NCBI RefSeq assembly: GCF_000336615.1
Contig: NZ_AOLW01000005.1
Location: 236 to 54,707 of the forward strand
DNA: 54,472 nt
Direction: 5' to 3'
Source: Haloarcula amylolytica JCM 13557
GTDB taxonomy: Archaea > Halobacteriota > Halobacteria > Halobacteriales > Haloarculaceae
A program made the position numbers and the translations under genes. This document shows positions 44,630 through 53,167 of the stretch, in pieces. The stretch's first letter is position 1. Every line of letters starts with the position of its first letter. The notes under the pieces are model-generated. The model was not told where the DNA came from. It saw only the letters and a program-made list of their open reading frames with translations, and searched no databases.

Positions 44630-44802
44630 ACGCACGTATCGCAGTCGTCGACGTCCCGTAGCGAGACAGTTCTGAACGGCCAGTCGTCTCCGATAGCCGC
44701 TGTATCCGCGGTCGATTTGACGACGGTGTCCCCGTCACCGCGAGCGGCAATCACTGCCGTCGGTATGCATGTTTTTACGATTTGAGCCGTTGCGTACTGG
44801 TA

Positions 44803-45516
44803 ATGAGGCCACGGATCGCCCTGCTGAACGCGGCCCACGACGGCGACGACAACCGCCGAAACTTCCGGCGGGAACTCGACGCCGACCTCGTGGAATACGA
44901 CGTGACCGAGCGCGAACTGCCCGACACCTTCGCGTTCGACGGCTGTCTGGTCACGGGCAGCCGCGCGTCCGTCTACTGGGACGAGCCCTGGATACGGGAC
45001 CTCGAATCCTGGGTCGCGGACGCGGTCGACCGCGACATCGCGTTCCTGGGCGTCTGTTTCGGCCACCAGCTGCTGGCGCACGCGCTCGGCGGGACCGTCG
45101 AGGCGATGGACGAGTACGAGATCGGCTACCGAACCGTCGAACACGACGGCGAGAACGAACTGCTCACCGGCGTCGACGAGTCGTTTACCGTCTTCACGAC
45201 GCATTCGGACCGTGTCGCCGAGGTGCCCCCAGGTGCGACCACGTTCGCCGAGAACGACTACGGCGTCCACGGGTTCCGGAAAGAGAACGTCTTCTCGGTG
45301 CAGTTCCACCCCGAGTACGACCCCGAGACGGCCGAGACGGTGACGAAAGGCAAGGACGAACAACTCTCCGACGAGCGCATCAAGGCGGTGCTTGACGGCA
45401 TCACCGAGGAGAATCACCGCGCGGCCTGCGAGGCCAAGCGACTGTTCGACAACTTCACCGAGTTCGCCGTGCGTCACACGGGCGACGCGACCCGTGCCAC
45501 CGCTGCCGACGACTGA
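44803..45516 (+). CDS. class I glutamine amidotransferase
   Basis: A 237-residue single-domain GATase. The nucleophile elbow is GVCFGHQLLAHALGG and the His-x-Glu is in VQFHPEYD. It resembles GMP-synthase-like stand-alone amidotransferases, with no synthetase domain next to it. The ATG at 44803 follows a GTTTTTACG box by ~30 nt. Convergent with the cupin gene. Substrate unknown. Confidence 0.85.
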   Translation: MRPRIALLNAAHDGDDNRRNFRRELDADLVEYDVTERELPDTFAFDGCLVTGSRASVYWDEPWIRDLESWVADAVDRDIAFLGVCFGHQLLAHALGGTVEAMDEYEIGYRTVEHDGENELLTGVDESFTVFTTHSDRVAEVPPGATTFAENDYGVHGFRKENVFSVQFHPEYDPETAETVTKGKDEQLSDERIKAVLDGITEENHRAACEAKRLFDNFTEFAVRHTGDATRATAADD

Positions 45517-45544
45517 TTCTGTCGGTGCGGTGGGTCTACGGACA

Positions 45545-46021
45545 TCAGGTGAACCGCCCGGTCTCGGCGTCACATTCCGCACAGCGTGTCACCAGCGCGT
45601 CCCGGTCGTCCGTCATCTCGACGTAGTTGTGCGTGCGACCGCCACACTCCTCGCAGTGCCGGAGCATATCGGTGTCGCCCATCTCCTGTGGCGCGCCGAG
45701 CGCGAGCGCGACGACGCGCTCGTCGCCCTCGTTGTACCCGCGTTGCCACTCGCCGGGAGCGAAGCGGATGGCGTCGCCGGCCTCGACGCGCACGTCGCCG
45801 TCCTCCGTCTCGAACGTCGCTGTGCCCGACTGAACGAGAAACACCTCCTCCTGACCCGGGTGACGGTGGTAGCCGAAGCCGAAGGACTCGCCCGGGGCCA
45901 GTTCGTAGTAGTTCAGCGCGATGTCGTCGGTGCCGAGCGGCCCGGCGAGCGCCCGCTTGACCGACGCCGGCCCCATTCGCGATTCGACGGCGTCGAGACT
46001 GACTTTCTCCATAGTTGCCAT
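45545..46021 (-). CDS. cupin with C-terminal zinc ribbon
   Basis: A 158-residue protein. The cupin barrel spans ~35-115 with metal-ligand motifs HRHPGQEEVF and GDAIRFAPGEWQRGY; residues ~120-155 carry CEEC and CAEC, a separate zinc ribbon. A start three codons later (46012) is possible given the GGTTAAGG box at ~46039. Perhaps a small-molecule-binding regulator or isomerase; no substrate can be named. Confidence 0.8.
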   Translation of the reverse strand: MATMEKVSLDAVESRMGPASVKRALAGPLGTDDIALNYYELAPGESFGFGYHRHPGQEEVFLVQSGTATFETEDGDVRVEAGDAIRFAPGEWQRGYNEGDERVVALALGAPQEMGDTDMLRHCEECGGRTHNYVEMTDDRDALVTRCAECDAETGRFT

Positions 46022-46114
46022 GTACAGCGGACAGTCCTTAACCGTTAGTCAGGGCGAGTCACAGCGGTGCCACTGGGGGCACGCCACGGCAGAAGCAGCA
46101 AAACGGAGCGTCGG

Positions 46115-46279
46115 TCACTCGCGTCGGTCGATGTCGAGTTCTTCGTCGAGGTCTTCGAGCCAGTCGGCGTCTTCCAGTTCCGCCATCTGTTCACGGAAAT
46201 GTGTCTTGCAGACACCAACCTTGACGCCGTCGTTCTCGACGGCGATATCGGCTTCACGGTCGCAGTAGTGACACTGCAT
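46115..46279 (-). CDS. small zinc-finger protein (DUF6757-like)
   Basis: A 54-residue protein, MQCHYCDREADIAVENDGV then CKTHFREQMAEL, ending in an acidic tail. Cys3, Cys6, Cys24 and His27 should bind zinc, a one-finger design. It resembles a haloarchaeal family of unknown function. It lies 94 nt upstream of the cupin and 55 nt after the PHP gene on the same strand. Confidence 0.75.
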   Translation of the reverse strand: MQCHYCDREADIAVENDGVKVGVCKTHFREQMAELEDADWLEDLDEELDIDRRE

Positions 46280-46333
46280 ACCTGAATAGTAGTCCCGGAC
46301 GACATTGAACCCTCGGGTTCCGTCTGCCGGTTG

Positions 46334-47110
46334 TCAGACGCTGAGCGCTGTTTCGACCCGACCCCAGGCGGCGGCGTCCAGGCCGGTGTCACCCAGCGTC
46401 TCGCCGTGAGCGTCGCTGCCGCCCGTCGGCACGAGGTCGTATCGCTCGATAGCGTCGTCGACGAGGCTGTCGTCGACCGTACGGCCGTAGGGGTACCACC
46501 GTTCGACGGCGTCGAGCGACGCACACTTGGACAGCGCAGCCGCCGTATCGGGGTATCTGAACGGGTGGGCGAGGCCGACCAGTCCACACGCCTCCGAGAG
46601 GACCGCACAACCGCGCTCGAAGGACGGGACCTCTCGGGCGACGTAACAGGGACAGTCGTCGCCAATTAGCTCGTCGAATGCGGACTGGAAGGTGTGGTCC
46701 GACACCTCGGCGACTGCGCGGGCGATGTGGGGGCGACCCAGGCCGTCACGCGGTTCGACGGGCAGCGAGACGCCCAACCGGTCCTCGACACAGTCGATGA
46801 TGCGCGCGCCGCGCTCGCGGCGGTTCCGCTGGACGTGCTCACACTCGGCCCGGAGTTCGTCGGTCGGGTCGACACCGTAGCCCAGCAGGTCCAGTCGCTG
46901 GGTCTCGGTTTCGACACGGAGTTCGATACCGTGGAGAAGCGTCACACCGTCCCGTTCAGTGACGGGGCCGTCGAGTTCAGGCTGAAGTCGGTCGTGATCC
47001 GTGACGGCGACAACCTCGACGCCCGCTCGTCTCGCGGCGGCCGGGACTTCGTCGAGGGAGAGCGTCCCGTCGGAGCGGGTCGTGTGTACGTGCAAGTCAG
47101 CGACGACCAT
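46334..47110 (-). CDS. PHP-domain phosphoesterase
   Basis: A 258-residue PHP metallophosphoesterase. The metal motifs are DLHVHTTRSDGTLS, AVTDHD, IELRVE and GSDAHGET. It resembles bacterial TrpH/RNase AM, which acts as a 5'-3' exonuclease on short RNA and on 3',5'-nucleotides. No neighbour hints at the substrate. Confidence 0.85.
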   Translation of the reverse strand: MVVADLHVHTTRSDGTLSLDEVPAAARRAGVEVVAVTDHDRLQPELDGPVTERDGVTLLHGIELRVETETQRLDLLGYGVDPTDELRAECEHVQRNRRERGARIIDCVEDRLGVSLPVEPRDGLGRPHIARAVAEVSDHTFQSAFDELIGDDCPCYVAREVPSFERGCAVLSEACGLVGLAHPFRYPDTAAALSKCASLDAVERWYPYGRTVDDSLVDDAIERYDLVPTGGSDAHGETLGDTGLDAAAWGRVETALSV

Positions 47111-47256
47111 ACTACTCCCACAATCCCCAGCAGGAAGCCGCTTCTGGTCGAGTCATGTGTCGTGGGCACACGAAACGTGAGTTCCTTATACGCATTAAGG
47201 GACATTATGATTATCTATAGTGAAGGTTTATTATCGACCATGAACTTTCTCGGCAT

Positions 47257-47544
47257 ATGCGAATGCTAAGCAACGCGACGGACGCCTTCCAATCGTACGA
47301 CTACCCGGTTTCCGCCGAAGAGATCATCGAGGGCGACGGCGACATGGAGCTCGAACTGCCAAACGGCACCGAACGGCTGGGCGACGCGCTGAGCCGGTCG
47401 GCCCCGGAAACCTTCGAGAGCGCGGAAGACGCCGAGTTCGCGGCGTTCTCGGGCGTGTCGAGCAAGGCCATCGGCCGAAAGGGCTACTCCGACCGCGACC
47501 CGGTCTGCATGGGCGAAGACGGGCCGGACGAAGTCTCCTTCTAA
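47257..47544 (+). CDS. DUF5789-like protein
   Basis: A 95-residue acidic protein with ELPNGTERLGDALS and the C-terminal AIGRKGYSDRDP motif, which I recall as DUF5789, a haloarchaeal family of unknown function. The ATG at 47257 has a GTTTATTATC box 24-31 nt upstream (leaderless). A second ATG two codons on is possible. Confidence 0.7.
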   Translation: MRMLSNATDAFQSYDYPVSAEEIIEGDGDMELELPNGTERLGDALSRSAPETFESAEDAEFAAFSGVSSKAIGRKGYSDRDPVCMGEDGPDEVSF

Positions 47545-47599
47545 CGGCCCTGCCGGTTACTTTCGGCTGACCGCGTCCCGCACGCGGCCCCCAGCTCTG

Positions 47600-47620
47600 G
47601 ACGGGTTTCCCGTCTCCTTC
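47600..47620 (+). terminator. hairpin with T-tract after the DUF5789-like gene
   Basis: GACGGG-TTT-CCCGTC (47600-47614) forms a six-base-pair stem with a tight loop, followed by TCCTTCGTTTT. It lies 56 nt past the stop codon and suits termination on the plus strand. Confidence 0.45.
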
Positions 47621-47680
47621 GTTTTCACATGGGCGAGCAGCAGCGCTATCGCTGCCGGCGAGTGCACACACTGGAGCCAG

Positions 47681-48091
47681 CTACCTGTCGAGAAAGTCCG
47701 GTCTGTCGACGGCGTCAGTGCTGTCGATCGACTGCCTGTCAAGCAGTTCCGAGGAGTCGAGCGCCGACGGCAGGCCGTCGCGGCCGCTGGTCGGCACGTC
47801 GTCTTCGTCGATGTACGTCTTCTCGCCGTTGATCAGGTCGGCCCAGAGGGCGTCCCGGTCGGCGCTGGTCGTCTCCGCCGCTTCCTTCGCTTCGTTGCGG
47901 CCTTCGTCGTACGCGAGTTCGACCATGCTCTTGTGGTACGCCGAGTTCATCTCGGCGTAGATGGCTTCGAGTTCCTCCCGGTTGTACTCCCCGAGGCGCT
48001 CGGCGACGCCGATGGCGTAGGCCCGGTCGGTGGCCTCGTCTTTGCCGAGAGTTTCCCAGTCGGTGCCGAACTCACGCTCGTAGCGGCTCAT
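47681..48091 (-). CDS. conserved haloarchaeal protein coupled to a KaiC-like ATPase
   Basis: A 136-residue, mostly helical acidic protein (SRYEREFGTDWETLGKDEA, GEYNREELEAIYAEMNSAYH). No domain recognised. Its ATG overlaps the stop of the ATPase gene by four bases, so the two are translated together and the product is a likely partner or regulator of the ATPase. Confidence 0.7.
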   Translation of the reverse strand: MSRYEREFGTDWETLGKDEATDRAYAIGVAERLGEYNREELEAIYAEMNSAYHKSMVELAYDEGRNEAKEAAETTSADRDALWADLINGEKTYIDEDDVPTSGRDGLPSALDSSELLDRQSIDSTDAVDRPDFLDR

Positions 48092-48801
48092 GTCTCCACT
48101 TTCCGATCGGAGTGGACCTGCAGTCCGGCGTCAGAGAAGGATATCTCCCGGATGTCACAGTCGATGGCGGTGCCTCGCATCTTGATGACCTGGACGCCGC
48201 GGGTCATGCTCCCGTTTTCGAGGAAGTTGTGGAAGAAGACGACGCCGTGGGCGAGGTAGTGTTCGTCGCTGTAGGAGGACGGGTCGGTCATCTCAGAGAT
48301 GAGTAGCGTCGTCGCGTCCGTCTGTTTCAGCGCGGAGAGAAAGCCCGTGATCTCGTCTTCGACGTCGTTCATGAAATGCTGCAACAGCATCGTCGAGTCG
48401 ATGACGACCCGCTGGATGTCGTTCTGTCTGATATAAGCGACGAGGCGGTTCGTCAGGCCGCCCTCGCTGCCGAACTGCGTGATAGTTCGCTTTCCGCTCT
48501 CGGTGACGAGGTTGAGGAACTGGATGGCGTCAGACTGCATGGCCCGGTCGAACCCGAACTCGTAGCCGGCCATGTCCTGCATCAACTCCGTCTTGGTCTC
48601 GTGCATCGTCACGTACAGGCACGTCTCGCCCTCTTTGACGCCCTGTGTAATGAACTGTGAGCAGAAAGTAGTCTTCCCGCTGCCCGGCGGGCCGCTGACC
48701 ACATAAAGACGATTCGGGAGTAGCCCCCCCTCAATGAGTTCGTCGAAGCCGGGGACCCCACTAGAGAGACGCATATCAGCTACCTGAGTCCGTCTGGACA
48801 T
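48088..48801 (-). CDS. KaiC/RecA-superfamily ATPase
   Basis: A 237-residue single-domain RecA-fold ATPase. Walker A is SGPPGSGKTTFCSQF, Walker B is RVVIDSTMLLQ, and FDELIEGGLLPNRL is the KaiC-type entry strand. It resembles haloarchaeal 'HTR-like' proteins, single KaiC domains of unclear role. Overlaps the 47681 gene by 4 nt. A GAAAATAG box at ~48819 precedes it. Confidence 0.85.
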   Translation of the reverse strand: MSRRTQVADMRLSSGVPGFDELIEGGLLPNRLYVVSGPPGSGKTTFCSQFITQGVKEGETCLYVTMHETKTELMQDMAGYEFGFDRAMQSDAIQFLNLVTESGKRTITQFGSEGGLTNRLVAYIRQNDIQRVVIDSTMLLQHFMNDVEDEITGFLSALKQTDATTLLISEMTDPSSYSDEHYLAHGVVFFHNFLENGSMTRGVQVIKMRGTAIDCDIREISFSDAGLQVHSDRKVET

Positions 48802-48847
48802 ATGCTTTCACATTCTATTTTCACCGGTGATAACTCATTCGGCTGCC

Positions 48848-49555
48848 TCAGCGTTCGAGGGCGCTGGGGTAGCTCTCAGCCAGTTCGAGCAGTCGCTCCG
48901 TGCCACCCTCGTCGAACCGCATCGGCCGTCGCCACCACGGCCCCTTCCCCGAGTCGGACGACAGTTCGGTGACCAGTTCGTTCGCGTCGGTGCCGCCGCT
49001 CGGTGCCGACAGCGGGACGACCGTGTCGTACAGTCGTGACTCGTCAGCGTTGCCGCGAATGAGAACGCGAGCGTCGAAGGGGTCGCGTTTCACATGGGCG
49101 TTCGAGGCGAACTGTGCCTGTTCCTCGGACGGGAGGTCCCGGTACTCGTCGCCGGTCACCGCGTCACGAGCGAGTTGGAAGTGGCCGATGACGTGGGCCC
49201 CCCACTTCGGCGACGCCCAGGCCGAACGCTCGTCGGCCATCGACAGCGTCGCGTAGAAGAACAGGTAGTCACCGGCCGACAGCTCCGAGAGCGGTCCGGC
49301 CTTCACGCCGTGTTCGTCGCCGTACGTGTAGCGCTCGCCGCCGGCCTCGGGAAACTCCGGGTCGAAGTGGACCGGCTGGTCGGCCACCGCAGAAACGTCG
49401 GTCCGCAGGTCAAGGTCGCCGTAGGTCGGCACTGGCTCGCTGGTCGGTTTCGATTCGGGAATGGGAATATACTCGAAGGTGCCGTCGGAGAACAGTGGCC
49501 CGCGAAAGCCGGGCTCGTTCGTGTTCGCTCCGACGTTGATGGCGACGCTTCGCAT
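48848..49555 (-). CDS. Nmad3-like putative nucleotide-modification protein
   Basis: A 235-residue protein. The N-terminus (SVAINVGANTNEPGFRGPLF, GTFEYIPIPESKPT) and the AGDYLFFYATLSM strand match, as I recall, Nmad3, one of the nucleotide-modification associated domains found with DNA-base hypermodification systems. The fold is predicted alpha/beta with many Phe/Tyr/Trp. No other modification gene adjoins it. The ATG at 49555 fits the family start. It follows the acyltransferase gene by 51 nt on the same strand. Confidence 0.68.
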   Translation of the reverse strand: MRSVAINVGANTNEPGFRGPLFSDGTFEYIPIPESKPTSEPVPTYGDLDLRTDVSAVADQPVHFDPEFPEAGGERYTYGDEHGVKAGPLSELSAGDYLFFYATLSMADERSAWASPKWGAHVIGHFQLARDAVTGDEYRDLPSEEQAQFASNAHVKRDPFDARVLIRGNADESRLYDTVVPLSAPSGGTDANELVTELSSDSGKGPWWRRPMRFDEGGTERLLELAESYPSALER

Positions 49556-49606
49556 ACCAGGGGTTCGGTCGGTGCGGCAAAAGGACTGCCGGCGTGGCCG
49601 CACCGG

Positions 49607-50512
49607 CTACTGGCGGTCCGGCGGCGAGAGGTCCCGCTGGAACTCGTCGAACTGCTCCAGATTATCGGGCAGGTCAACGAACAGTTGCCGCTCGGCACGG
49701 CGGTCGACGTTCGCCCCCTCGATTGGCTCCGCGACGGACTCCCAGCCGTCCTTGACAGTCAGGGACTTCGCCGGCGTGCCGGCGGCGATGTGGTGGGCAG
49801 GGATGTCCTTGCCGGCGATGGACTTCGCCGCGAGGATGGCGTTTTCCCCGACCTTGACGCCGGCCCGGACCATCGAGTCGTAGGTCAGGCGCACGTCGTC
49901 TTCGATGATGGTGTGGTAGTTGTCGACGTGGGTCTGGTCGACGGCGTCGTGGTCGTGGCTGTAGACGTGGGTGTCGTCGGAGATAGAGACGCGGTCGCCG
50001 ATAGTGAGTTTCCCGCGGTCGTCCAGGTGGACGTCGTCGTGGACGACGACGTTGTCGCCGACTTCGATGTTGTGGCCGTAGGTGAACGTGATGCCCTTGA
50101 AGAAGCGACAGCCCTCGCCACAGGAGTCAAAGAGGTGGTTGGCGAGCATCCGCCGGAACCGGAGCGCGAACTCGACGTTGTCCGCCATCGGTGTCGCGTC
50201 GAACTGCCGCCAGAGCCACTGGAGGTGCTTCGAGCGTTTGAACCGCTCCTCGTCTTTCTCGGCGTAGTACTCGCTTTCGAGGGTCGTGTTACAGGGGTCA
50301 TACCCCTGAAGCCGGACCCGTTCGGCCGGGGAGATATCCGCGCCGTCCTGCCAGCGCTCGTAGGCGTCTCGGTCGCCGTGGAGGTCGACCAACACGTCAG
50401 TGACAACATCGCAGGTGTCCTCGTCACCGGAGAGGCGTTCGTCGACCTCATCGATAAACGCCCTAAGCCCCTCTTCAGCGAGCGGTGGCAGCGACACGTG
50501 ACGCTTCGTCAT
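49607..50512 (-). CDS. left-handed beta-helix acyltransferase
   Basis: A 301-residue acyltransferase of the maltose/galactoside O-acetyltransferase type. The C-terminal half has the hexapeptide-repeat turns (FTYGHNIEVGDNVVVHDDVH, LTIGDRVSISDDTHVYS, GVKVGENAILAAKSI) and the catalytic His region DHDAVDQTHVDN; the N-terminal ~130 residues are helical and unlike the standard family. Start at 50512 (MTKRHVSLPPLAEEGL) by context. Acyl acceptor unknown. Confidence 0.85.
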   Translation of the reverse strand: MTKRHVSLPPLAEEGLRAFIDEVDERLSGDEDTCDVVTDVLVDLHGDRDAYERWQDGADISPAERVRLQGYDPCNTTLESEYYAEKDEERFKRSKHLQWLWRQFDATPMADNVEFALRFRRMLANHLFDSCGEGCRFFKGITFTYGHNIEVGDNVVVHDDVHLDDRGKLTIGDRVSISDDTHVYSHDHDAVDQTHVDNYHTIIEDDVRLTYDSMVRAGVKVGENAILAAKSIAGKDIPAHHIAAGTPAKSLTVKDGWESVAEPIEGANVDRRAERQLFVDLPDNLEQFDEFQRDLSPPDRQ

Positions 50513-50650
50513 GTCGAGTACGTGGCTTCGCGGGCAGATAGGGGTTTCCGTTACCTGAAACCTACCCAGTAACACCTGTGTCACGACACCGTGAACCACA
50601 CAGCTCGGCGAGCAAGCCACAGTTAAGACGCCGCCGTTCCAGACGACGAC

Positions 50651-51664
50651 ATGGTCAGGTCGGACTTCATCATGGAGATACGGCGCTACATCGTCAATCC
50701 CGCCGAGCGCCGGCTGCGAGCGCCGTGGCGGGTCACACTGTGGGTGTTTCTCGCTGGGTTCGGCCTCGTCCTGCTCTCAGGAGTGGTCGCAGTGGTGTCG
50801 TCCGTGGTGGGCGTGACGCCAGCGGTCGCAGTCGCGCGCCAGATTGCGCTCTTTGCGGCCGGAACCGTCGTGGCTGTCGTACTCGGCTATCTGCTGGACC
50901 GACGGACGCTCTCTGACTACGGGTTGGGGTTCGACCGACAGTGGTGGCGTGACGCCGCGTTCGGCCTCGCGCTCGGGGCGGGGCTTCCCACGCTCGTCCT
51001 ACTCGTCGAACTGGGTGCCGGGTTCGTGGAAGTCAGCGTCATCTTCGCTACCGTCGACAGCGGGCCGCTCCCACTGACCGCGTTCGGACCGCCGGTCGCT
51101 GTCCTCCTCTTGGGAGCGTTCTTCATCGTCCAGGCGACTGCCGAGGAAGTGCTCGTCCGTGGCTACCTGTTGACGAATGCGGCCGAGGGGCTCGCTGGCT
51201 GGGTCGGGAAGCGCCGCGCGGTCATCGCCGCGACGGCGCTGACGGGCGCGCTGTTCGGCGTCCTCCACTGGACGAACCCCAGCGCGTCGCTGCTCAGCGT
51301 GACCAACATCACCCTCTACGGCCTCCTGCTCGGTGCGTGTTACGTCCTGACCGGGCGACTCGGGGTCGCCAGCGGCTTCCACGTCGCCTGGAACTACACG
51401 CTGGCACTGCTTGGTTTTCCCGTGAGCGGCCTCCGGATGGGTGTCGCCCTGCTCTCGACTGATGCGACCGGCCCGACGCTGGTGACCGGCGGCAACTTTG
51501 GCCCCGAAGGCGGACTCATCGCGCTCCCGCTGCTTGGCGTCGGCGGAGCCGCGCTGTACTGGTGGGTCCGCCGCGAGTACGGCACGGTCGAACTGCTCGA
51601 TGCCATCGCCACCCCCGAACTCCGGATTCGGACGCGGTCCGACACCGCAAACCAAGACGGCTAA
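50651..51664 (+). CDS. CPBP family intramembrane metalloprotease
   Basis: A 337-residue membrane protein with about eight hydrophobic segments. The CPBP/CAAX-protease motif EEVLVRGYL (Glu-Glu-x-x-x-Arg) lies near the middle, with GVLHWTN and FHVAWNYT supplying the His and Asn further on. Roles of archaeal members are unknown; some mature bacteriocins or prenyl proteins. A CAGTTAAGA box at ~50620 is ~28 nt before the ATG. Confidence 0.87.
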   Translation: MVRSDFIMEIRRYIVNPAERRLRAPWRVTLWVFLAGFGLVLLSGVVAVVSSVVGVTPAVAVARQIALFAAGTVVAVVLGYLLDRRTLSDYGLGFDRQWWRDAAFGLALGAGLPTLVLLVELGAGFVEVSVIFATVDSGPLPLTAFGPPVAVLLLGAFFIVQATAEEVLVRGYLLTNAAEGLAGWVGKRRAVIAATALTGALFGVLHWTNPSASLLSVTNITLYGLLLGACYVLTGRLGVASGFHVAWNYTLALLGFPVSGLRMGVALLSTDATGPTLVTGGNFGPEGGLIALPLLGVGGAALYWWVRREYGTVELLDAIATPELRIRTRSDTANQDG

Positions 51665-51688
51665 GTGGACAGCGCCGCTACGTTGGGT

Positions 51689-52741
51689 ATGGAATACGCG
51701 ACACTCGGAAACTCCGGCGTCGAGGTCTCGGAAGTCGGATTCGGTGCCTGGGTCGTCGGCACGGACTGGTGGGGCGACCGCACTCGCGACGATGCTATCG
51801 ACATGGTCCAGCACGCGCTCGAGGAGGACGTGACGTTCTTCGACACCGGCGACGTGTACGGCCACGGCGACAGCGAGGAGATCATCGGCGAGGCGCTGGC
51901 GGAACACCGCGACGAGGTCACCGTCTCGACGAAGATCGGCTACGACTTCTACAACAACCCCCAGGCCGGTCACGGCGAACTCCCGAAGAAGGTCACACCT
52001 GAGTGGGTTCACACCGCCGTCGACCGCTCGCTCGACCGCCTCGGCATGGACCACGTCGAACTCCTGATGCTCCACAACGCCAACGTCGACGAGGTCGACG
52101 AGGACGTCCTGGAGGCGCTGGACGAACTCCGCGAGGAGGGGAAAGTCGAGGCCATCGGCTGGGCGCTCGGCCCCTCTATCGGCTGGCTCGCCGAGGGCGA
52201 CGCCGCGGTCGCCAACGAGTTCGACGCGCTCCAGACCGTCTTCAACCTCTTCGAGCAGACCCCCGGCCAGCACTTCATCGACACTATCCGCGAGCAGAAC
52301 GCCGACACGTCGGTACTCGCTCGTGTCCCGCACTCCTCGGGCCTGCTGAACGAGCAGGTGACCCCGGAGACGGAACTCGGCAAGGGCGACCACCGTTCCC
52401 ACCGGCCGAGCGAGTGGTACGAAACCGGCTGGGAGAAGGTCGAGGAAATCCGGTTCCTAGAACGTGACGGAGCACGGACGATGGGCCAGGCGGCCATCCA
52501 GTGGCTCCTCTACAACGACGAGGTGGCGTCGGTCACCCCGACGTTCCGGACGAACGCCGACATCGACGAGTGGGCCGGCGCGCCCGATACGCCGCCGCTC
52601 AGCGACGAGGAGTACGACCGCGTGCAGGAGCTATACCGTGATAACTTCGGCATCGACCGCGACGACGGGATGGACGCCCTGCGCTCGTCGGTCGGCGGTG
52701 CGGACCTCGAAGAGACCGGGATGAAATCTGCCGGGGACTGA
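51689..52741 (+). CDS. aldo/keto reductase (type 2)
   Basis: A 350-residue AKR with the tetrad Asp/Tyr in FFDTGDVYGHGDS, Lys in STKIGYD, and His in LLMLHNAN. A loop of ~30 residues (GDHRSHRPSEWYETGWEKVE) is typical of the larger stress-related AKRs. The start at 51689 fits the family; a GTG at 51665 is possible. Second AKR of the window, not closely similar to the first. Confidence 0.88.
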   Translation: MEYATLGNSGVEVSEVGFGAWVVGTDWWGDRTRDDAIDMVQHALEEDVTFFDTGDVYGHGDSEEIIGEALAEHRDEVTVSTKIGYDFYNNPQAGHGELPKKVTPEWVHTAVDRSLDRLGMDHVELLMLHNANVDEVDEDVLEALDELREEGKVEAIGWALGPSIGWLAEGDAAVANEFDALQTVFNLFEQTPGQHFIDTIREQNADTSVLARVPHSSGLLNEQVTPETELGKGDHRSHRPSEWYETGWEKVEEIRFLERDGARTMGQAAIQWLLYNDEVASVTPTFRTNADIDEWAGAPDTPPLSDEEYDRVQELYRDNFGIDRDDGMDALRSSVGGADLEETGMKSAGD

Positions 52742-53167
52742 CGGCGAGGCGTTGGAGCGCCGACGCACAGGCCACGGCAGACCAGGCAGGCGACTGATTT
52801 TCTCGCTGTCCACCGACTTTCGTACCGTCCAAACATGGCGGTTGGACGCTGACATCTCCAGTCGACAGTTTACCCCTGGAGAACATCGACAACCAGACAG
52901 CCGTCTGTCGGTTCCCAGCTGTTACCCCTCTGTTTCGACAGGAGATGTACCGCCGTCTTGCGGTTGGGGTGGCGAAGTTTCACATTCACCACGGTGCGTC
53001 TGACGGCCGCAAGACGCCGGACGGAAGCGGGTTCGAGGTGAAACGGAGGGGTTCGAGGCGCGGGAGCAGTCCACATGCCAGTCCGGGCGGACGCTGTTGC
53101 GGGTCTCGAAAACCGCCGGAGAAAAAGTCTGGAATCGTCGCGTCGGTAGTAGTCCTTAGGACTCGGG
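52742..53167. other. convergent intergenic region with ORB-like motifs
   Basis: A 426-nt gap between the AKR and radA stop codons without a credible gene. It has two origin-recognition-box-like sequences in inverted orientation: minus-strand TCGAAACAGAGGGGTAAC (52921-52938) and plus-strand GGTGAAACGGAGGGGTT (53037-53053), both ending in the G4 typical of haloarchaeal ORBs as I recall them. No cdc6/orc gene is near and the region is not AT-rich. Confidence 0.35.

Noticed and set aside
47557..47742. A 61-codon minus-strand frame between the DUF5789-like and 47681 genes
   Set aside because: Overlaps the 3' end of the 47681 gene in another frame and covers the terminator hairpin; composition is not halophilic.
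52752..53003. An 83-codon frame in the gap before radA
   Set aside because: Arg/Ser/Pro/Cys-rich composition is unlike the acidic proteome here, with no plausible start signal or homology.
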